A stretch of DNA of 64,000 nt from Dethiosulfovibrio salsuginis. Lineage in GTDB: Bacteria; Synergistota; Synergistia; Synergistales; Dethiosulfovibrionaceae. A model generated the notes under the pieces. That model did not search any database. It saw only the letters and a list, made by a program, of their open reading frames with translations, and was not told where the DNA came from. Position 1 is the stretch's first letter, and each line of letters starts with the position of its first letter. A program made the position numbers and the translations under genes. The stretch lies in assembly GCF_900177735.1 (NCBI RefSeq), contig NZ_FXBB01000002.1, forward strand, positions 1 to 64,000, in the 5' to 3' direction. Positions 8,300 through 17,852 of this stretch are shown here, piece by piece.

Positions 8300-8917
8300 A
8301 TGGACGAGCAGACCATTCATTTCTACGACAGAAACGCAGAAGACCTCCGGCGAAGCTACGACTCAGCGGACCTAACCGACCTCCACGACCTCCTCGGTTA
8401 TCGGCTGCGCCCAGGGTGGGACGTCCTGGAGATAGGCTGTGGAACCGGAAGGGACGGCCTGTTTATGGCTTCCCTAGGGTGCAGGATAACGGCGGTGGAC
8501 GGAAGCTCCTCCATGGTTGACCTGACAAGACAGACATTCTTGAAAGCTGGAGAGACCTGCTGCGCCATGGAGGCCGCCCTTCCCCTGCCGCCTGGGCACG
8601 CCCTGTTGGGTAAAGCCTTCGACGCCGTCGTCTCCATAGCCATGCTGATGCACGTCCCAGAGGGAGACATGGTACTCCTGGCCGAACAGATAGGGTCCCT
8701 CCTGAAACAGAAAGGCCTGTTTATCTGCTCCTTCTGCTCCGGCGAGAGGCAAGGAGACGATAGGCTCTACGTGAATCGGGATCCCGATCAGGTCAGAGGG
8801 CTGTTCGAGCCGACCGGCTTCAGGCTCCTCAGCCAGGGGCAAAACCGAGACGGCATGGGCCGGGACCTGCTCTGGCACACCATAGTGTTCGAGAGGATCA
8901 GCCATCTGAACGCCTAA
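8300..8917 (+). CDS. Class I SAM-dependent methyltransferase
   Basis: A 205-residue protein with a Rossmann-like methyltransferase fold: VLEIGCGTGRDG (motif I, SAM binding) near residue 41, ITAVDGSSSMVDL (motif II), FDAVVSIAMLMHV (motif IV) and LLKQKGLFICS (motif VI). The ATG has a clear AGGAGG ribosome site 6 bases upstream. The substrate is not identifiable; this small Methyltransf_11/25-type group acts on small molecules, quinones or RNA. It is a single gene, convergent with meaB across a shared palindromic terminator. Confidence 0.85.
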   Translation: MDEQTIHFYDRNAEDLRRSYDSADLTDLHDLLGYRLRPGWDVLEIGCGTGRDGLFMASLGCRITAVDGSSSMVDLTRQTFLKAGETCCAMEAALPLPPGHALLGKAFDAVVSIAMLMHVPEGDMVLLAEQIGSLLKQKGLFICSFCSGERQGDDRLYVNRDPDQVRGLFEPTGFRLLSQGQNRDGMGRDLLWHTIVFERISHLNA

Positions 8918-8925
8918 CGTATAGC

Positions 8926-8959
8926 ACAGGGGGAGCCGGATCGTTCCGGCTCCCCCTGT
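8926..8959. terminator. Palindrome A copy 2, shared terminator of convergent genes
   Basis: A perfect 14-15 bp stem (ACAGGGGGAGCCGG / CCGGCTCCCCCTGT) with loop ATCGTT lies in the 44 bases between the convergent methyltransferase and meaB genes. Its core and loop repeat those at 6204-6250. Confidence 0.8.
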
Positions 8960-8961
8960 CT

Positions 8962-10089
8962 CTATCGGCAAAAAAGTTCCCTCTCCATGACCTCTATTAT
9001 CATCTTGGCCGCCATGGTTGGAGGTGTCTCGCCGCTCTCGACGAGCCTCTGTATCTCCGACCGCTTGGCCGATATGGCCTGGTCCTGGGCCACCCTGTGA
9101 TGAAGATATTCTTTCACCATGGTGTCCATCCACTCCATGGCCTGTCTGGAACGCCTGGTTCGGAAGTAGCCAGACCGCCCCATCTTCTCCTTGAACCGGA
9201 GGACCACGTTCCACACGTCCTCGATTCCCTCTTTGGTTATGGCGGAACAGGTGTAGGCACCGGTGGTCCAGCCCTCGGTGGCGGGCCTGAGGTAGTGGAG
9301 GATCTGCTCGTAGTCCGCTCTGGTGACGAGGGCCTTCCGGCGGTTGTCGCCGTCGGCCTTGTTGACCACTATGGCGTCCGCCAGCTCGATGATGCCCTTC
9401 TTTATCCCCTGGAGATCGTCTCCCGCCCCTGTGAGGACCAGGACCATGAAGAAGTCCACCATGGACCGGACGGTGGTCTCGCTCTGGCCCACCCCTACCG
9501 TCTCGACCAGTATGACGTCGTAGCCCGCCGCCTCGCAGAGCAGCAGGGTCTCCCGGCTCTTTCTGGTGACCCCTCCTAGGGTTCCGCTGGAGGGAGAGGG
9601 CCGGATGAAGGCCCTTGGCTCCCTGGTAAGGTACTCCATCCTGGTTTTATCCCCCAGGATGGACCCTCCGGACACCGAGCTGCTTGGGTCGACCGCAAGG
9701 ACCGCCACCTTATGCCCCGCCTCACAGAGGGTACAGCCCAGGGCCTCTATGAAGGTGCTCTTTCCAACCCCTGGCACTCCGGTTATCCCGACCCTAATGG
9801 CTCCTCCTGTGTGGGGCAGGACCCTCTGGACCAGTTCCTGGGCGGGATCGAAGTGTTTGGGGGCGTTGCTCTCTATGAGGGTTATGGCCCTGGAGAGGAT
9901 CATCCTGTTCCCCTCCAGTATCCCCCTCTCGTAGTCGTCCAGGGTGAGCTTTTGCCTGGCGGGAGCCTTCGCCGTCCCGGTGGTTCCGGCTCCGTCTTTT
10001 ACTCCCTCTACCCCGGTCATCACCCGGCAGGAAAACTGGGAGTCCCCGTCTTCAGGGACCCAGTCGGGCCTGTAGGTGTCGTAGGCCAT
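8962..10089 (-). CDS. meaB: Methylmalonyl-CoA mutase-associated GTPase MeaB
   Basis: A 375-residue G3E-family P-loop GTPase that protects and reactivates methylmalonyl-CoA mutase by gating adenosylcobalamin loading and release. Visible are Walker A GVPGVGKSTFIEALG (residues about 102-116), VLAVDPSSSVSGGSILGDKTRM, the ILVETVGVGQSE switch and the VVNKADGDN base-recognition motif. The N-terminal 45 residues are longer than usual and poorly conserved. It starts 2 bases after the mutB stop and is the last gene of the B12-controlled operon. Function is secure by family and position. Confidence 0.95.
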   Translation of the reverse strand: MAYDTYRPDWVPEDGDSQFSCRVMTGVEGVKDGAGTTGTAKAPARQKLTLDDYERGILEGNRMILSRAITLIESNAPKHFDPAQELVQRVLPHTGGAIRVGITGVPGVGKSTFIEALGCTLCEAGHKVAVLAVDPSSSVSGGSILGDKTRMEYLTREPRAFIRPSPSSGTLGGVTRKSRETLLLCEAAGYDVILVETVGVGQSETTVRSMVDFFMVLVLTGAGDDLQGIKKGIIELADAIVVNKADGDNRRKALVTRADYEQILHYLRPATEGWTTGAYTCSAITKEGIEDVWNVVLRFKEKMGRSGYFRTRRSRQAMEWMDTMVKEYLHHRVAQDQAISAKRSEIQRLVESGETPPTMAAKMIIEVMERELFCR

Positions 10090-10091
10090 AT

Positions 10092-12287
10092 CTAGGGGAG
10101 ATCCTGTTCCGCCAGACGACGATTGAGGATCTCCAGCATTTCCTTGGCCGCCGCCGGTATTATCGTTCCGGGACCGTAGATAGCCGCTGCTCCGTTTTCT
10201 CTCAGATATTCGTAGTCCTGAGCCGGTATAACCCCTCCGGCTATGACCATTATGTCCTCCCGTCCTCTTTTCGCCAGCTCCTCCATGAGCTGAGGAAGGA
10301 GTGTCTTGTGTCCCGCCGCCAGGGAGCTCATTCCGACTATGTGGACGTCGTTGTCCACAGCCTCCTGAGCTGTCTCCTCGGGGGTCTGGAAGAGTGCGCC
10401 GACGTCCACGTCGAAGCCCATGTCGGCGTAGGCGGTGGCCACCACCTTGGCCCCTCGGTCGTGTCCGTCCTGGCCCATTTTGGCCACCATTATCCTGGGA
10501 CGTCGTCCCTCCCGTACCTCGAAATCGGCGGTCATCTCCCGGACCTCTTTTATTATGTCCTCGTCGGCGAACTCGGTGCTGTATACGCCCGAGATGGACC
10601 GAATGATAGCCTTGTGTCTGCCCGAGACCTTCTCAATAGCGTCGGATATCTCTCCCAGGCTTGCCCTTGCCCTGGCGGCGTTCACCGCCAGATCGAGGAG
10701 GTTGCCCTCGCCGGTCTCCATGGAGTAGGTTATGGCGTTGAGGGCCTGTACCACCTTGTCGTTGTCCCTCTCGGATCGAAGCTTCTCAAGCCTTCGGATC
10801 TGGGACAGTCGGACGGCAGTGTTGTCCACCTCCAGTATGTCGATAGGGTCCTCCTGTTCAAGCTGGTGGAAGTTTACCCCGAGGATCTTCTCCTTGCCCG
10901 AGTCGATGTGGGCCTGCCGTCTGGCGGAGGCTTCCTCTATCCTCATCTTGGGAAGGCCGGTCTCTATGGCCTTGGACATTCCCCCAAGCTCCTCGACCTC
11001 CTGGATGTGTCCCCAGGCCCGGCGGATAAGCTCGTCGGTCAGGGCCTCCACGTAGTAGGACCCTCCCCAGGGGTCTATGACCTTACAGACGCTGGTCTCG
11101 TCCTGGATGTAGAGCTGGGTGTTTCTGGCTATACGGGCGGAGAAGTCGGTGGGCAGCGCTATGGCCTCGTCCAGTGCGTTGGTGTGGAGCGACTGGGTGT
11201 GTCCCAGGGCCGCCGCCATGGCCTCCACGCAGGTCCTGGCTATGTTGTTGAAGGGGTCCTGGGCGGTCAGGCTCCATCCCGAGGTCTGAGAGTGGGTCCT
11301 GAGGGCCATGGACTTGGCCTTCTTGGGATCGAACTGCTTGACTATCTTCGCCCAGAGCATCCTGGCGGCCCTCATCTTGGCGACCTCCATGAAGTAGTTC
11401 TTCCCTATGGCCCAGAAGAACGAGAGCCTCGGAGCGAAGTTGTCCACGTCGAGCCCCGCCTCTATGCCGGTGCGGATGTACTCCAGACCGTCGGCAAGGG
11501 TGTAGCCGAGCTCTATGTCGGCGGTGGCCCCGGCCTCCTGCATGTGATAGCCCGATATGCTTATGCTGTTGAACTTAGGCATATGCTGGGAGGTGTAGGA
11601 GAATATGTCCCCTATGATCCTCATAGACGCCGCGGGGGGGTATATGTAGGTGTTTCGGACCATGAACTCCTTGAGTATGTCGTTTTGGATGGTTCCGCTC
11701 AACAGGGAGCGGTCCACTCCCTGTTCCTCCGCCGCGAGGATGTAAAAGGCCATGACAGGAAGAACGGCGCCGTTCATGGTCATGGAAACCGACATCTGAC
11801 CGAGAGGTATGCCGGAGAAAAGTATCTCCATGTCCAGGATGGAGTCCACCGCCACCCCCGCCTTCCCCACGTCTCCCACCACTCTGGGGTGATCCGAGTC
11901 GTAGCCTCTGTGGGTCGCCAGGTCGAAGGCTATGGAGAGCCCCTTCTGTCCTGCCGCCAGGTTTCTGCGGTAGAAGGCGTTGCTCTCCTCGGCGGTTGAG
12001 AACCCGGCGTACTGCCGGACGGTCCAGGGCCGAGTGACGTACATGGTGGAGTAAGGGCCCCTCAGGAAAGGGGGCAGTCCAGCCAGGGAGTTCATGTGTC
12101 CAAGGCCCTCCACGTCCTCCCTGCGATACAGGGGTTTGAGGTCTATCTGCTCCATGGTCTTGGCGACGATGGAGTCGTAGTCCCTGCCGGTGGACCTCTC
12201 CAGATCCTCCCTCCAGGCGGCGAGGTCCGAGGGATCGAACCCCTTGGGGTTGCATTTTATCTTCGTAAAATCCGGTTTTATCGACAT
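10092..12287 (-). CDS. mutB: Methylmalonyl-CoA mutase large (catalytic) subunit
   Basis: A 731-residue enzyme interconverting methylmalonyl-CoA and succinyl-CoA with adenosylcobalamin, used for propionate formation or for branched-chain and odd-chain breakdown. The N-terminal part is the TIM barrel ([24 protein letters not shown]). The C-terminal part is the B12-binding domain with [11 protein letters not shown] (the histidine that ligates cobalt) and the [14 protein letters not shown] loop. The ATG at 12287 overlaps the mutA stop by one base (TAATG) and has GGAGGA upstream; a longer reading to 12500 runs into mutA in another frame and is rejected. Confidence 0.97.
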   Translation of the reverse strand: MSIKPDFTKIKCNPKGFDPSDLAAWREDLERSTGRDYDSIVAKTMEQIDLKPLYRREDVEGLGHMNSLAGLPPFLRGPYSTMYVTRPWTVRQYAGFSTAEESNAFYRRNLAAGQKGLSIAFDLATHRGYDSDHPRVVGDVGKAGVAVDSILDMEILFSGIPLGQMSVSMTMNGAVLPVMAFYILAAEEQGVDRSLLSGTIQNDILKEFMVRNTYIYPPAASMRIIGDIFSYTSQHMPKFNSISISGYHMQEAGATADIELGYTLADGLEYIRTGIEAGLDVDNFAPRLSFFWAIGKNYFMEVAKMRAARMLWAKIVKQFDPKKAKSMALRTHSQTSGWSLTAQDPFNNIARTCVEAMAAALGHTQSLHTNALDEAIALPTDFSARIARNTQLYIQDETSVCKVIDPWGGSYYVEALTDELIRRAWGHIQEVEELGGMSKAIETGLPKMRIEEASARRQAHIDSGKEKILGVNFHQLEQEDPIDILEVDNTAVRLSQIRRLEKLRSERDNDKVVQALNAITYSMETGEGNLLDLAVNAARARASLGEISDAIEKVSGRHKAIIRSISGVYSTEFADEDIIKEVREMTADFEVREGRRPRIMVAKMGQDGHDRGAKVVATAYADMGFDVDVGALFQTPEETAQEAVDNDVHIVGMSSLAAGHKTLLPQLMEELAKRGREDIMVIAGGVIPAQDYEYLRENGAAAIYGPGTIIPAAAKEMLEILNRRLAEQDLP

Positions 12288-14449
12288 TATGCTATTCCTC
12301 CTGCCCTCTGGAGGGACTCCAGAACGGCGTAACAGTTGGCCTTCACGTGGATAAAGTCGTCCACTCCAGCCTGGACGTAGCTCTCCTTGAACTCCGGCGC
12401 GGGCGCTCCCGCCAGGAGGACCGTCATGGTTGGAGCTCCCTCCTTTATGGCCTTGGCCAGAGGGGGAACAAGCTCGGGATAGGTGTCGTCGGTGGAGCAT
12501 ATGACCGTGGCTGTCGCCCCGGATGCTACCGCCGCCTCTGCGGCGGCCTCCACCGAGTCGAAGCCGTCGCTCCTGATCACGTCGAAGTCGGCGACCTCCA
12601 TGAAGGACGTGCTGAAGTCCGCCCTGCCCTTGTGCTGTTTGAGCGGTCCCATGTTTGCCAGGAAGACTGTGACCTTCCTGCCAGCCAGGGCCCCTTCCTC
12701 GGTCTTCTTCCTCAGTGCCTCAAACCTCTCGGTCCATCGGTGAGGCGATATAGGCTCAACGGTGAGGTCTCCGGAAAATCCGTCGTTAAGGACCTGCCGA
12801 ACCTCGTACAACGTGGCCCCAGCCATGAAGGTCTCCATGAGGTTTTCCATAAAGCCCTCGGGGTCTCCTGCCATAGAGTCCAGCACCTTGTCGAGCTTGT
12901 CTTTCCTGTGGACCTCGTCGGTGAGCTCTCTGTAGCCCTCCACCGAGGCGGCTCTCTTGGCGGCTATCTCTTTGAGGTCCGGGGTCGTCCCCTCAAGGGG
13001 CTTTTCGGTGACGTTGGGGTACATGTTCGTCCCAACCGCACGGTCGGACCTCACGTCCAGCTTTTTGAGCCTCGACTGAAGAACCCCGTCGATCTCCCTC
13101 TGGACGTAGCCAGACTGAAGGGCCTTTATCATGCCCCCCTCGGCCTCTATGGCCTGCATGGCCTCCCAGCTGCTTTCAAGAAGCTGGGAGGTGAGCTTCT
13201 CGACGTAGTAGGAGCCCCCTGCCGGGTCTATGGGCTGGGTGAGGTTGAACTCGCTCTGGAGAAGTATCTGGATGTTTCTGGATATTCTCCTGGACTGTTC
13301 GGTCCCTGGCCTTATGGCCTCGTCGAACCGCCTCACCCAAAGGGTGTCGGTCCCACCTACGACGCCGGAGAATGCCTGGGACGTGGCCCGAAGGACGTTT
13401 ACGTAAGGGTCGTAGACCGTCTGGGTGAACCTGGAGGTAGAGGCGAAGATGTCCATCTTGGCCGAGTCTCCACTGCCGCCGAAGGCCCTGACAACCTGGG
13501 ACCAGAACACCCTGGCCGCCCTGAGCTTTGCTATCTCCATGAAGTAGTTGGCCCCTAAGGAGAAACTGAACCTCATGGCGGAGGCCGCCGAATCCACGTC
13601 CAGGCCCCTTATCTCCATGGCCCTGAGGTACTCTATGGCGGTAGCCATGGAGCAGGCCAGCTCCTGCACCCCGTTGGCCCCTCCGTCGTGGTAGACGTCC
13701 CCTCTAATAAGGACGGTCTTCAGGCCGGGGGCGGCCTTCCTGGACCAATGGATCGTCAGGGCTGCCTCGTCCATCAGCTGGTCCATAGGACAGGGGATGG
13801 ATCCGTCCTGGGCCAGAGATCCGATAGGGTCGGCTCCGACGCATCCGCTCCACAGGGCGAGGTTCGAGGCCCTTCCCTGAGATCTGGCCCTACCGGCGAG
13901 GAGAGCGAGAAGGGGGGCGGAGGAGGGACCGGCGTAAACGTGGATCCCGTTCTTGGACAGGTCCAGGTCCGCCATTAGGTCGTCCACGTCCTTCAGGGTC
14001 GAGAGGGACAGGCCCCTAGGCTCCGACTCACCGTCCGCCCAGGCCGGGGACGTTCCGTAGGTGGTGGCACGGTCCAGTATGAGGTGGAGGGAATTGGACC
14101 CTCCGGCGAGCTCCTTTTTCACCGCCTGGTTTGAATCTTCCGGCAGGACCTCGTCGCAGCTTTGGGCGATAGCCCAGGGCCTTTGGATATAACCCGCCGC
14201 CGAGGTTCCCCTCAGATAGTCCTCTCGGCCTGGAAGGGTGTCCAGCGTCAGTCCCTCCAGGGAGGACTCCATATAGAGTGGCTCCAGGGTTATCCCTTCG
14301 TAGGTCTTAGTTAAGAGTTTTTTCTCGAAGGGAGCTCCTTTCAGCGCCGCCTCAGCCTCGGCCTTCCACTCCTCGTACGACGTAGGAGGAAACTCGTCGA
14401 AGGACACAGGAGGAAAAGGTCGCGGTTTTGCCTGTGCTTCCAGATCCAT
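12287..14449 (-). CDS. mutA: Methylmalonyl-CoA mutase small subunit
   Basis: A 720-residue subunit homologous to MutB. It has the TIM-barrel segment ([41 protein letters not shown]) and a degenerate B12 domain: the DxHxxG motif reads LKQHKGR, so it does not bind cobalamin, as is usual for the small subunit of heterodimeric mutases. The ATG at 14449 has GGAAGG 9 bases upstream and begins the recognisable domain. It is the first gene of mutA-mutB-meaB, and its leader carries a cobalamin riboswitch and terminator. Confidence 0.93.
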   Translation of the reverse strand: MDLEAQAKPRPFPPVSFDEFPPTSYEEWKAEAEAALKGAPFEKKLLTKTYEGITLEPLYMESSLEGLTLDTLPGREDYLRGTSAAGYIQRPWAIAQSCDEVLPEDSNQAVKKELAGGSNSLHLILDRATTYGTSPAWADGESEPRGLSLSTLKDVDDLMADLDLSKNGIHVYAGPSSAPLLALLAGRARSQGRASNLALWSGCVGADPIGSLAQDGSIPCPMDQLMDEAALTIHWSRKAAPGLKTVLIRGDVYHDGGANGVQELACSMATAIEYLRAMEIRGLDVDSAASAMRFSFSLGANYFMEIAKLRAARVFWSQVVRAFGGSGDSAKMDIFASTSRFTQTVYDPYVNVLRATSQAFSGVVGGTDTLWVRRFDEAIRPGTEQSRRISRNIQILLQSEFNLTQPIDPAGGSYYVEKLTSQLLESSWEAMQAIEAEGGMIKALQSGYVQREIDGVLQSRLKKLDVRSDRAVGTNMYPNVTEKPLEGTTPDLKEIAAKRAASVEGYRELTDEVHRKDKLDKVLDSMAGDPEGFMENLMETFMAGATLYEVRQVLNDGFSGDLTVEPISPHRWTERFEALRKKTEEGALAGRKVTVFLANMGPLKQHKGRADFSTSFMEVADFDVIRSDGFDSVEAAAEAAVASGATATVICSTDDTYPELVPPLAKAIKEGAPTMTVLLAGAPAPEFKESYVQAGVDDFIHVKANCYAVLESLQRAGGIA

Positions 14450-14507
14450 AGAAATCAACCTTCCTGAAATAGAGATAGTTACAGCCAACAAGCCTGGGCC
14501 TGGGGAT

Positions 14508-14539
14508 AAAAAAAGAGACCACCTATACGGGCGGTCTCT
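14508..14539 (-). terminator. Intrinsic terminator controlled by the cobalamin riboswitch
   Basis: On the minus strand AGAGACCGCC and GGTGGTCTCT form a stem with loop CGTATA, followed by seven T (14514 down to 14508). It lies between the riboswitch and the mutA start, where B12-bound RNA would be expected to let it form. Confidence 0.85.
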
Positions 14540-14594
14540 GGGTACGACACTACGCAGGAAGGAACGGTCCTTCCCCATCTCAACTCGGTCCGCC

Positions 14595-14768
14595 CGCGCA
14601 GACTACGGTTGCTCCTGTAGACCGGTCTCCTGACTTCCGTTCATCCTACTTCCCTATCTTCCCGGATCGCTCCAGTGATACAGAGGATTTCGTCACGGTT
14701 ACAGTGGCGGGGCCGCCCCGGAATCTCACCGGGTTCCCGATCATCTACAGGCACAGTTTCAATTGGCA
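14595..14768 (-). promoter_or_regulatory. Cobalamin (adenosylcobalamin) riboswitch
   Basis: On the minus strand the segment shows the conserved B12-riboswitch core: GGGAACCCGGTGAGATTCCGG, then GCCCCGCCACTGTAACCG (containing the B12 box), and the 3' conserved AACGGAAGTCAGGAGACC. The order and spacing match the class. It lies upstream of mutA-mutB-meaB, which need adenosylcobalamin, and ahead of a terminator. Riboswitch control of a B12-using enzyme rather than of synthesis or uptake is less usual. Confidence 0.93.
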
Positions 14769-14848
14769 CCTTATATTAGCCCTAAGCCTTGAAGGCTGTC
14801 AAGGATCAGTTTCAAGATAATCTATTTTCGTTACAGGAGTTCGGCGAC

Positions 14849-14878
14849 CTGACTTTAGAAAATATGTTATATTATAAT
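14849..14878 (+). promoter_or_regulatory. Probable promoter of the opuAC-like gene
   Basis: CTGACT at 14849-14854, an 18 bp spacer and TATAAT at 14873-14878. The first bases of the transcript would start the leader that contains the hairpin at 14918-14941. Confidence 0.5.
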
Positions 14879-14917
14879 GTGCAGACTTGTGATGTGCCCA
14901 TCTTTGGGCCTGGACGT

Positions 14918-14941
14918 CCTCTCCACAGGGGAGGCTTTTTT
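14918..14941 (+). terminator. Leader hairpin with U-tract (possible attenuator)
   Basis: CCTCTCC-ACA-GGGGAGG followed by CTTTTTT ends only 18 bases before the start codon and just before the ribosome site. As it lies within the transcript, it could act as a transcription attenuator of the gene below. Confidence 0.6.
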
Positions 14942-14958
14942 AGATAAGGAGTGGATAC

Positions 14959-15960
14959 ATGCGAAACCTGAAAACGATCTTCGCCGTTATTCTGACGACC
15001 ATAGCGATCTTTCCGTCGGCCCGTCTGGAGGCTGTAGGCAACGAGGTCATCTTCACCGACTTCAGCTGGGACAGCGCCCAGTTTCACAACCGGGTCGCGG
15101 GCTATATTCTGGAGAAGGGGTTCGACCGGAAGGTCCGGTATTCTTTCACAGAGGAGATGCCCGGCTTTTTGGGCCTCGAGAGAGGCGACCTCCATCTAGC
15201 CATGGAGACCTGGGTGGATAACTCTATATCCTTCTGGGACAAGGCTAAGGAGCGAGGGAGGATAGTCGACCTGGGCAAAAACTACCCCGACGCGCCTCAG
15301 GGCTGGTACGTGCCGGCCTACGTGGTTAAAGGGGACCCTAAAAGAGGTATAGAGCCCCTGGCGCCGGACCTTAAGTCGGTGTCGGACCTGCCAAAATACT
15401 GGGAGGTATTCAAGGATCCCGAGGATAAAGGCAAAGGACGTTTTCTCAACGGTCCGACCGGATGGCCTGTGAGCGTCAAAAACGCCTCCAAGCTGGAGGC
15501 CTACGGCCTGGACGAGACCTACTCCAACTTCTACGCCGGATCCGGCGCGGCCCTGGCGGTAGGCATAGCAGGAGCCTACGAAAAGGGACAGCCAGTCCTG
15601 GCCTACTACTGGGAGCCAACCCCTCTGCTTGGCAAATACGATATGATAAAGCTGGAGGAGCCCCCTTACGATCCTGAGGTATGGAAGGGATCAGGAGCCT
15701 GTGCCTTCCCAGCCTGCCGGGTGCTGAAGACCGGCAACGCCGCTTTTTTAGAGAGCGAGCCGGAGATAAAGGCCTTCGTAGAGGCCTACGCAACCTCTTT
15801 GGAGCTCACCAGCACCGCACTGGCTAAGATGGACGCCGAAGGTATGACCCACGACGAAGCGGCCAGGTGGTTTTTGAGGGAACACCCCGATCTGTGGGCA
15901 TCCTGGGTCGACGAAGAGGTCAGGGTAAAGGTCCTCGCCGCCCTGAAGGCCGACGGTTAG
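14959..15960 (+). CDS. opuAC: Glycine betaine/carnitine-type ABC transporter substrate-binding protein (OpuAC family)
   Basis: A 333-residue secreted protein: an N-terminal signal sequence (residues 1-25) and an OpuAC-type type II periplasmic-binding fold (FTDFSWDSAQFHNRVAGYILE, MPGFLGLERGDLHLAMETWV, GWYVPAYVV, LAYYWEPTPLL). The Trp/Tyr residues in WYVP and YYWEP correspond to the aromatic cage that holds quaternary ammonium groups in this family. No permease or ATPase gene is adjacent, so it may serve a transporter elsewhere. The next gene, 4 bases away, is a choline/carnitine acyltransferase homologue, which favours carnitine or a related betaine as ligand (inference). Confidence 0.85.
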   Translation: MRNLKTIFAVILTTIAIFPSARLEAVGNEVIFTDFSWDSAQFHNRVAGYILEKGFDRKVRYSFTEEMPGFLGLERGDLHLAMETWVDNSISFWDKAKERGRIVDLGKNYPDAPQGWYVPAYVVKGDPKRGIEPLAPDLKSVSDLPKYWEVFKDPEDKGKGRFLNGPTGWPVSVKNASKLEAYGLDETYSNFYAGSGAALAVGIAGAYEKGQPVLAYYWEPTPLLGKYDMIKLEEPPYDPEVWKGSGACAFPACRVLKTGNAAFLESEPEIKAFVEAYATSLELTSTALAKMDAEGMTHDEAARWFLREHPDLWASWVDEEVRVKVLAALKADG

Positions 15961-15964
15961 AGCC

Positions 15965-17704
15965 ATGTACTCAACCAGATTCGATCCCCTGCCCCCTCCG
16001 CCGTTTTGCGACCTAAAGGGCAGCCTTGATAAACTGATCCACTGGTCCAGCCCTCTCCTGTCGGAAGGGGAGATAGAGGCGTCAAAGAATGCCGCCGACT
16101 CCTTTGGCGAGGGAGATGGCCCAGCCCTCCAGGCAAAACTGGACGGCCTGAGGACCGACGGCGACGCCGTACTGGACCTTGTCCCCTACTGGAAGGGCTG
16201 GTACCTCAGACAGAGGGACGCCCTTCCGGTAAACGTAAACCCTTTCTACCTCTTCGACGCAGACTCGGTTCCCAAGGAGGAGGATTTCTGTCGCTTAGCC
16301 GCCAGGCTCACACTAGGGGCGGCGTCCTTCTGTCTCGACCTGGACGAAGGCCGAGTTCCACAGGAGAGCCTAAAGGGCTTTCCCCTCTGTATGAGAGGCT
16401 ACGACCAAATGTTTAGATCCTCAAGGGGGGCCTTTAGGGGAACCGACAAAATCGTAACCGGAGACCCCGACTCCCTGGAGGGCAGGAGCGTCTTGGTGAT
16501 GGTGAAAGGACGGTTGCACCTGCTGCCGGTCATATCCTCCGGTGGCTCACTCCGAGGACTGGACGACCTCACCGAGGCCCTCAGATCCCTTGTGGAACGG
16601 TCCACCGAGGACGAACTGCCTATAGGGCTGATGACCTGCCCTCAAAGGGACGAGGCCGCCGACATAAGGTCCGCCCTCACCGAGGACGAGGCCAACGGAA
16701 AAACCTTGAGACAGGTCGAGGGAGCCCTGTTCGCCCTCTGTCTCGACGGAGAGTGCGGCACCGGAACGGAGAGGGCCGCCAGGCATTTTCTATTCGACCA
16801 AGGTGAAAACCGGTGGTTCGAGAAGTCCTTCCAGCTCATAGTCACCTCCGACGGCCTAAGCGGCATAAACTTCGAGCACTCCAGCAGGGACGGAACCCAC
16901 ATGGGCCCCCTTGTCCGGGAGATCCAGAGCAGATCTCACAGGCCCTTTCCTCAGGAGGACAGGCCGGAAAAGGGCCTTGACCTACACTTCGACCTGTCCC
17001 AGGAACTGCTGGACCGGCTTAAATCGGTCAAGGAGGGCTGTATGGCCCTCAGGGAATCGCTGATCCAACGGCCTTTCCTGTTCGAGCGCTACGGAAGGGA
17101 GCACATGAAGGCGGCGGGAGTGAGCCCCGACTGTTTCGTTCAGATGGCCATGATGATCGCCCAGAGGAAGCTCTGGCCCTCCTGGATGAGCGTCTACGAA
17201 TCGGTCCAGATGCGCCGATTCCAGGGGGGCAGGACCGAGGGAACCAGGCCAATAACCGCCGAGGCGGTGGCCTTCGTCCGTGCCTTCGAGGCGGGGGCGG
17301 ACAGGGAGACCCTTAGGGCCGCCCTGAAAGACGCCAGCGAGGCCCACAAGGGCAGGATATCCCTATGCATGGCGGGACAGGCCCCGGAGGGACATCTAGC
17401 TCTGCTCCGACAGGTCTGGCTGAAATACGGCCCCTCTATGGGGATCGACGACGAACCGGAGCTCTACCGATCTCCATCCTGGCTCAAGATGACGAAAAAC
17501 TACCTGTCCTCCAGCACCACATCGGGGGAGGGGCTGGCCCTGGCGGGCTACGGCCCGGTGGAACAGGGAGGGCTGAGCGCCAGATATCTATCTCGGCCCA
17601 ACCGACTGGTCTTCCACATAGGCTCCTGGAGCTGCGACGGCGACCTGGCGGAGCGTTTCACCCAGGCCCTGGACGGTGCGTTGAGGGATATGGAGGACAT
17701 ATAG
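15965..17704 (+). CDS. Choline/carnitine O-acyltransferase family protein
   Basis: A 579-residue protein with the hallmarks of carnitine acyltransferases. NRWFEKSFQLIVTSDG (about 282-297) leads to GINFEHSSRDGTHM with the putative catalytic His 305, and a later RRFQGGRTEGTRPI segment matches the conserved substrate-binding C-half. A final GSWSCDGDLAERFTQAL segment closes the fold. These enzymes move acyl groups between CoA and carnitine or choline; they are typical of eukaryotes and scattered in bacteria. The pairing with a betaine/carnitine-binding protein 4 bases upstream suggests acyl-carnitine or carnitine handling. No signal peptide is seen, so it is probably cytoplasmic. It ends at a strong palindromic terminator. 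Confidence 0.82.
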   Translation: MYSTRFDPLPPPPFCDLKGSLDKLIHWSSPLLSEGEIEASKNAADSFGEGDGPALQAKLDGLRTDGDAVLDLVPYWKGWYLRQRDALPVNVNPFYLFDADSVPKEEDFCRLAARLTLGAASFCLDLDEGRVPQESLKGFPLCMRGYDQMFRSSRGAFRGTDKIVTGDPDSLEGRSVLVMVKGRLHLLPVISSGGSLRGLDDLTEALRSLVERSTEDELPIGLMTCPQRDEAADIRSALTEDEANGKTLRQVEGALFALCLDGECGTGTERAARHFLFDQGENRWFEKSFQLIVTSDGLSGINFEHSSRDGTHMGPLVREIQSRSHRPFPQEDRPEKGLDLHFDLSQELLDRLKSVKEGCMALRESLIQRPFLFERYGREHMKAAGVSPDCFVQMAMMIAQRKLWPSWMSVYESVQMRRFQGGRTEGTRPITAEAVAFVRAFEAGADRETLRAALKDASEAHKGRISLCMAGQAPEGHLALLRQVWLKYGPSMGIDDEPELYRSPSWLKMTKNYLSSSTTSGEGLALAGYGPVEQGGLSARYLSRPNRLVFHIGSWSCDGDLAERFTQALDGALRDMEDI

Positions 17705-17707
17705 AGT

Positions 17708-17751
17708 ACCGGCGGCCGCACCTTAAGAGGTGCGGCCGCCGGTCTTTTTCG
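17708..17751. terminator. Palindrome B copy 1 (terminator)
   Basis: A perfect 16 bp stem ACCGGCGGCCGCACCT / AGGTGCGGCCGCCGGT (17708-17743) with loop TAAG, followed by CTTTTT. It ends the opuAC/acyltransferase transcript. A close relative lies at 31603-31638. Confidence 0.9.
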
Positions 17752-17852
17752 GTGATAAGATCATATTAGCCAATAATCAAGCTCTCCGGTAGAATAGTCT
17801 TCAGTTGACAGTACCTCAGAAAATCTGTTTACAGGACAAAGGAGGGATTTTC

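Noticed and set aside
10308-11999. Long open frame of 563 codons on the plus strand opposite mutB
   Set aside because: Shadow of the strongly conserved mutB gene with G/C-ending codons; no ribosome site and no recognisable domain.
12347-13558. Open frame of 403 codons on the plus strand opposite mutA
   Set aside because: Antisense shadow of a conserved gene.
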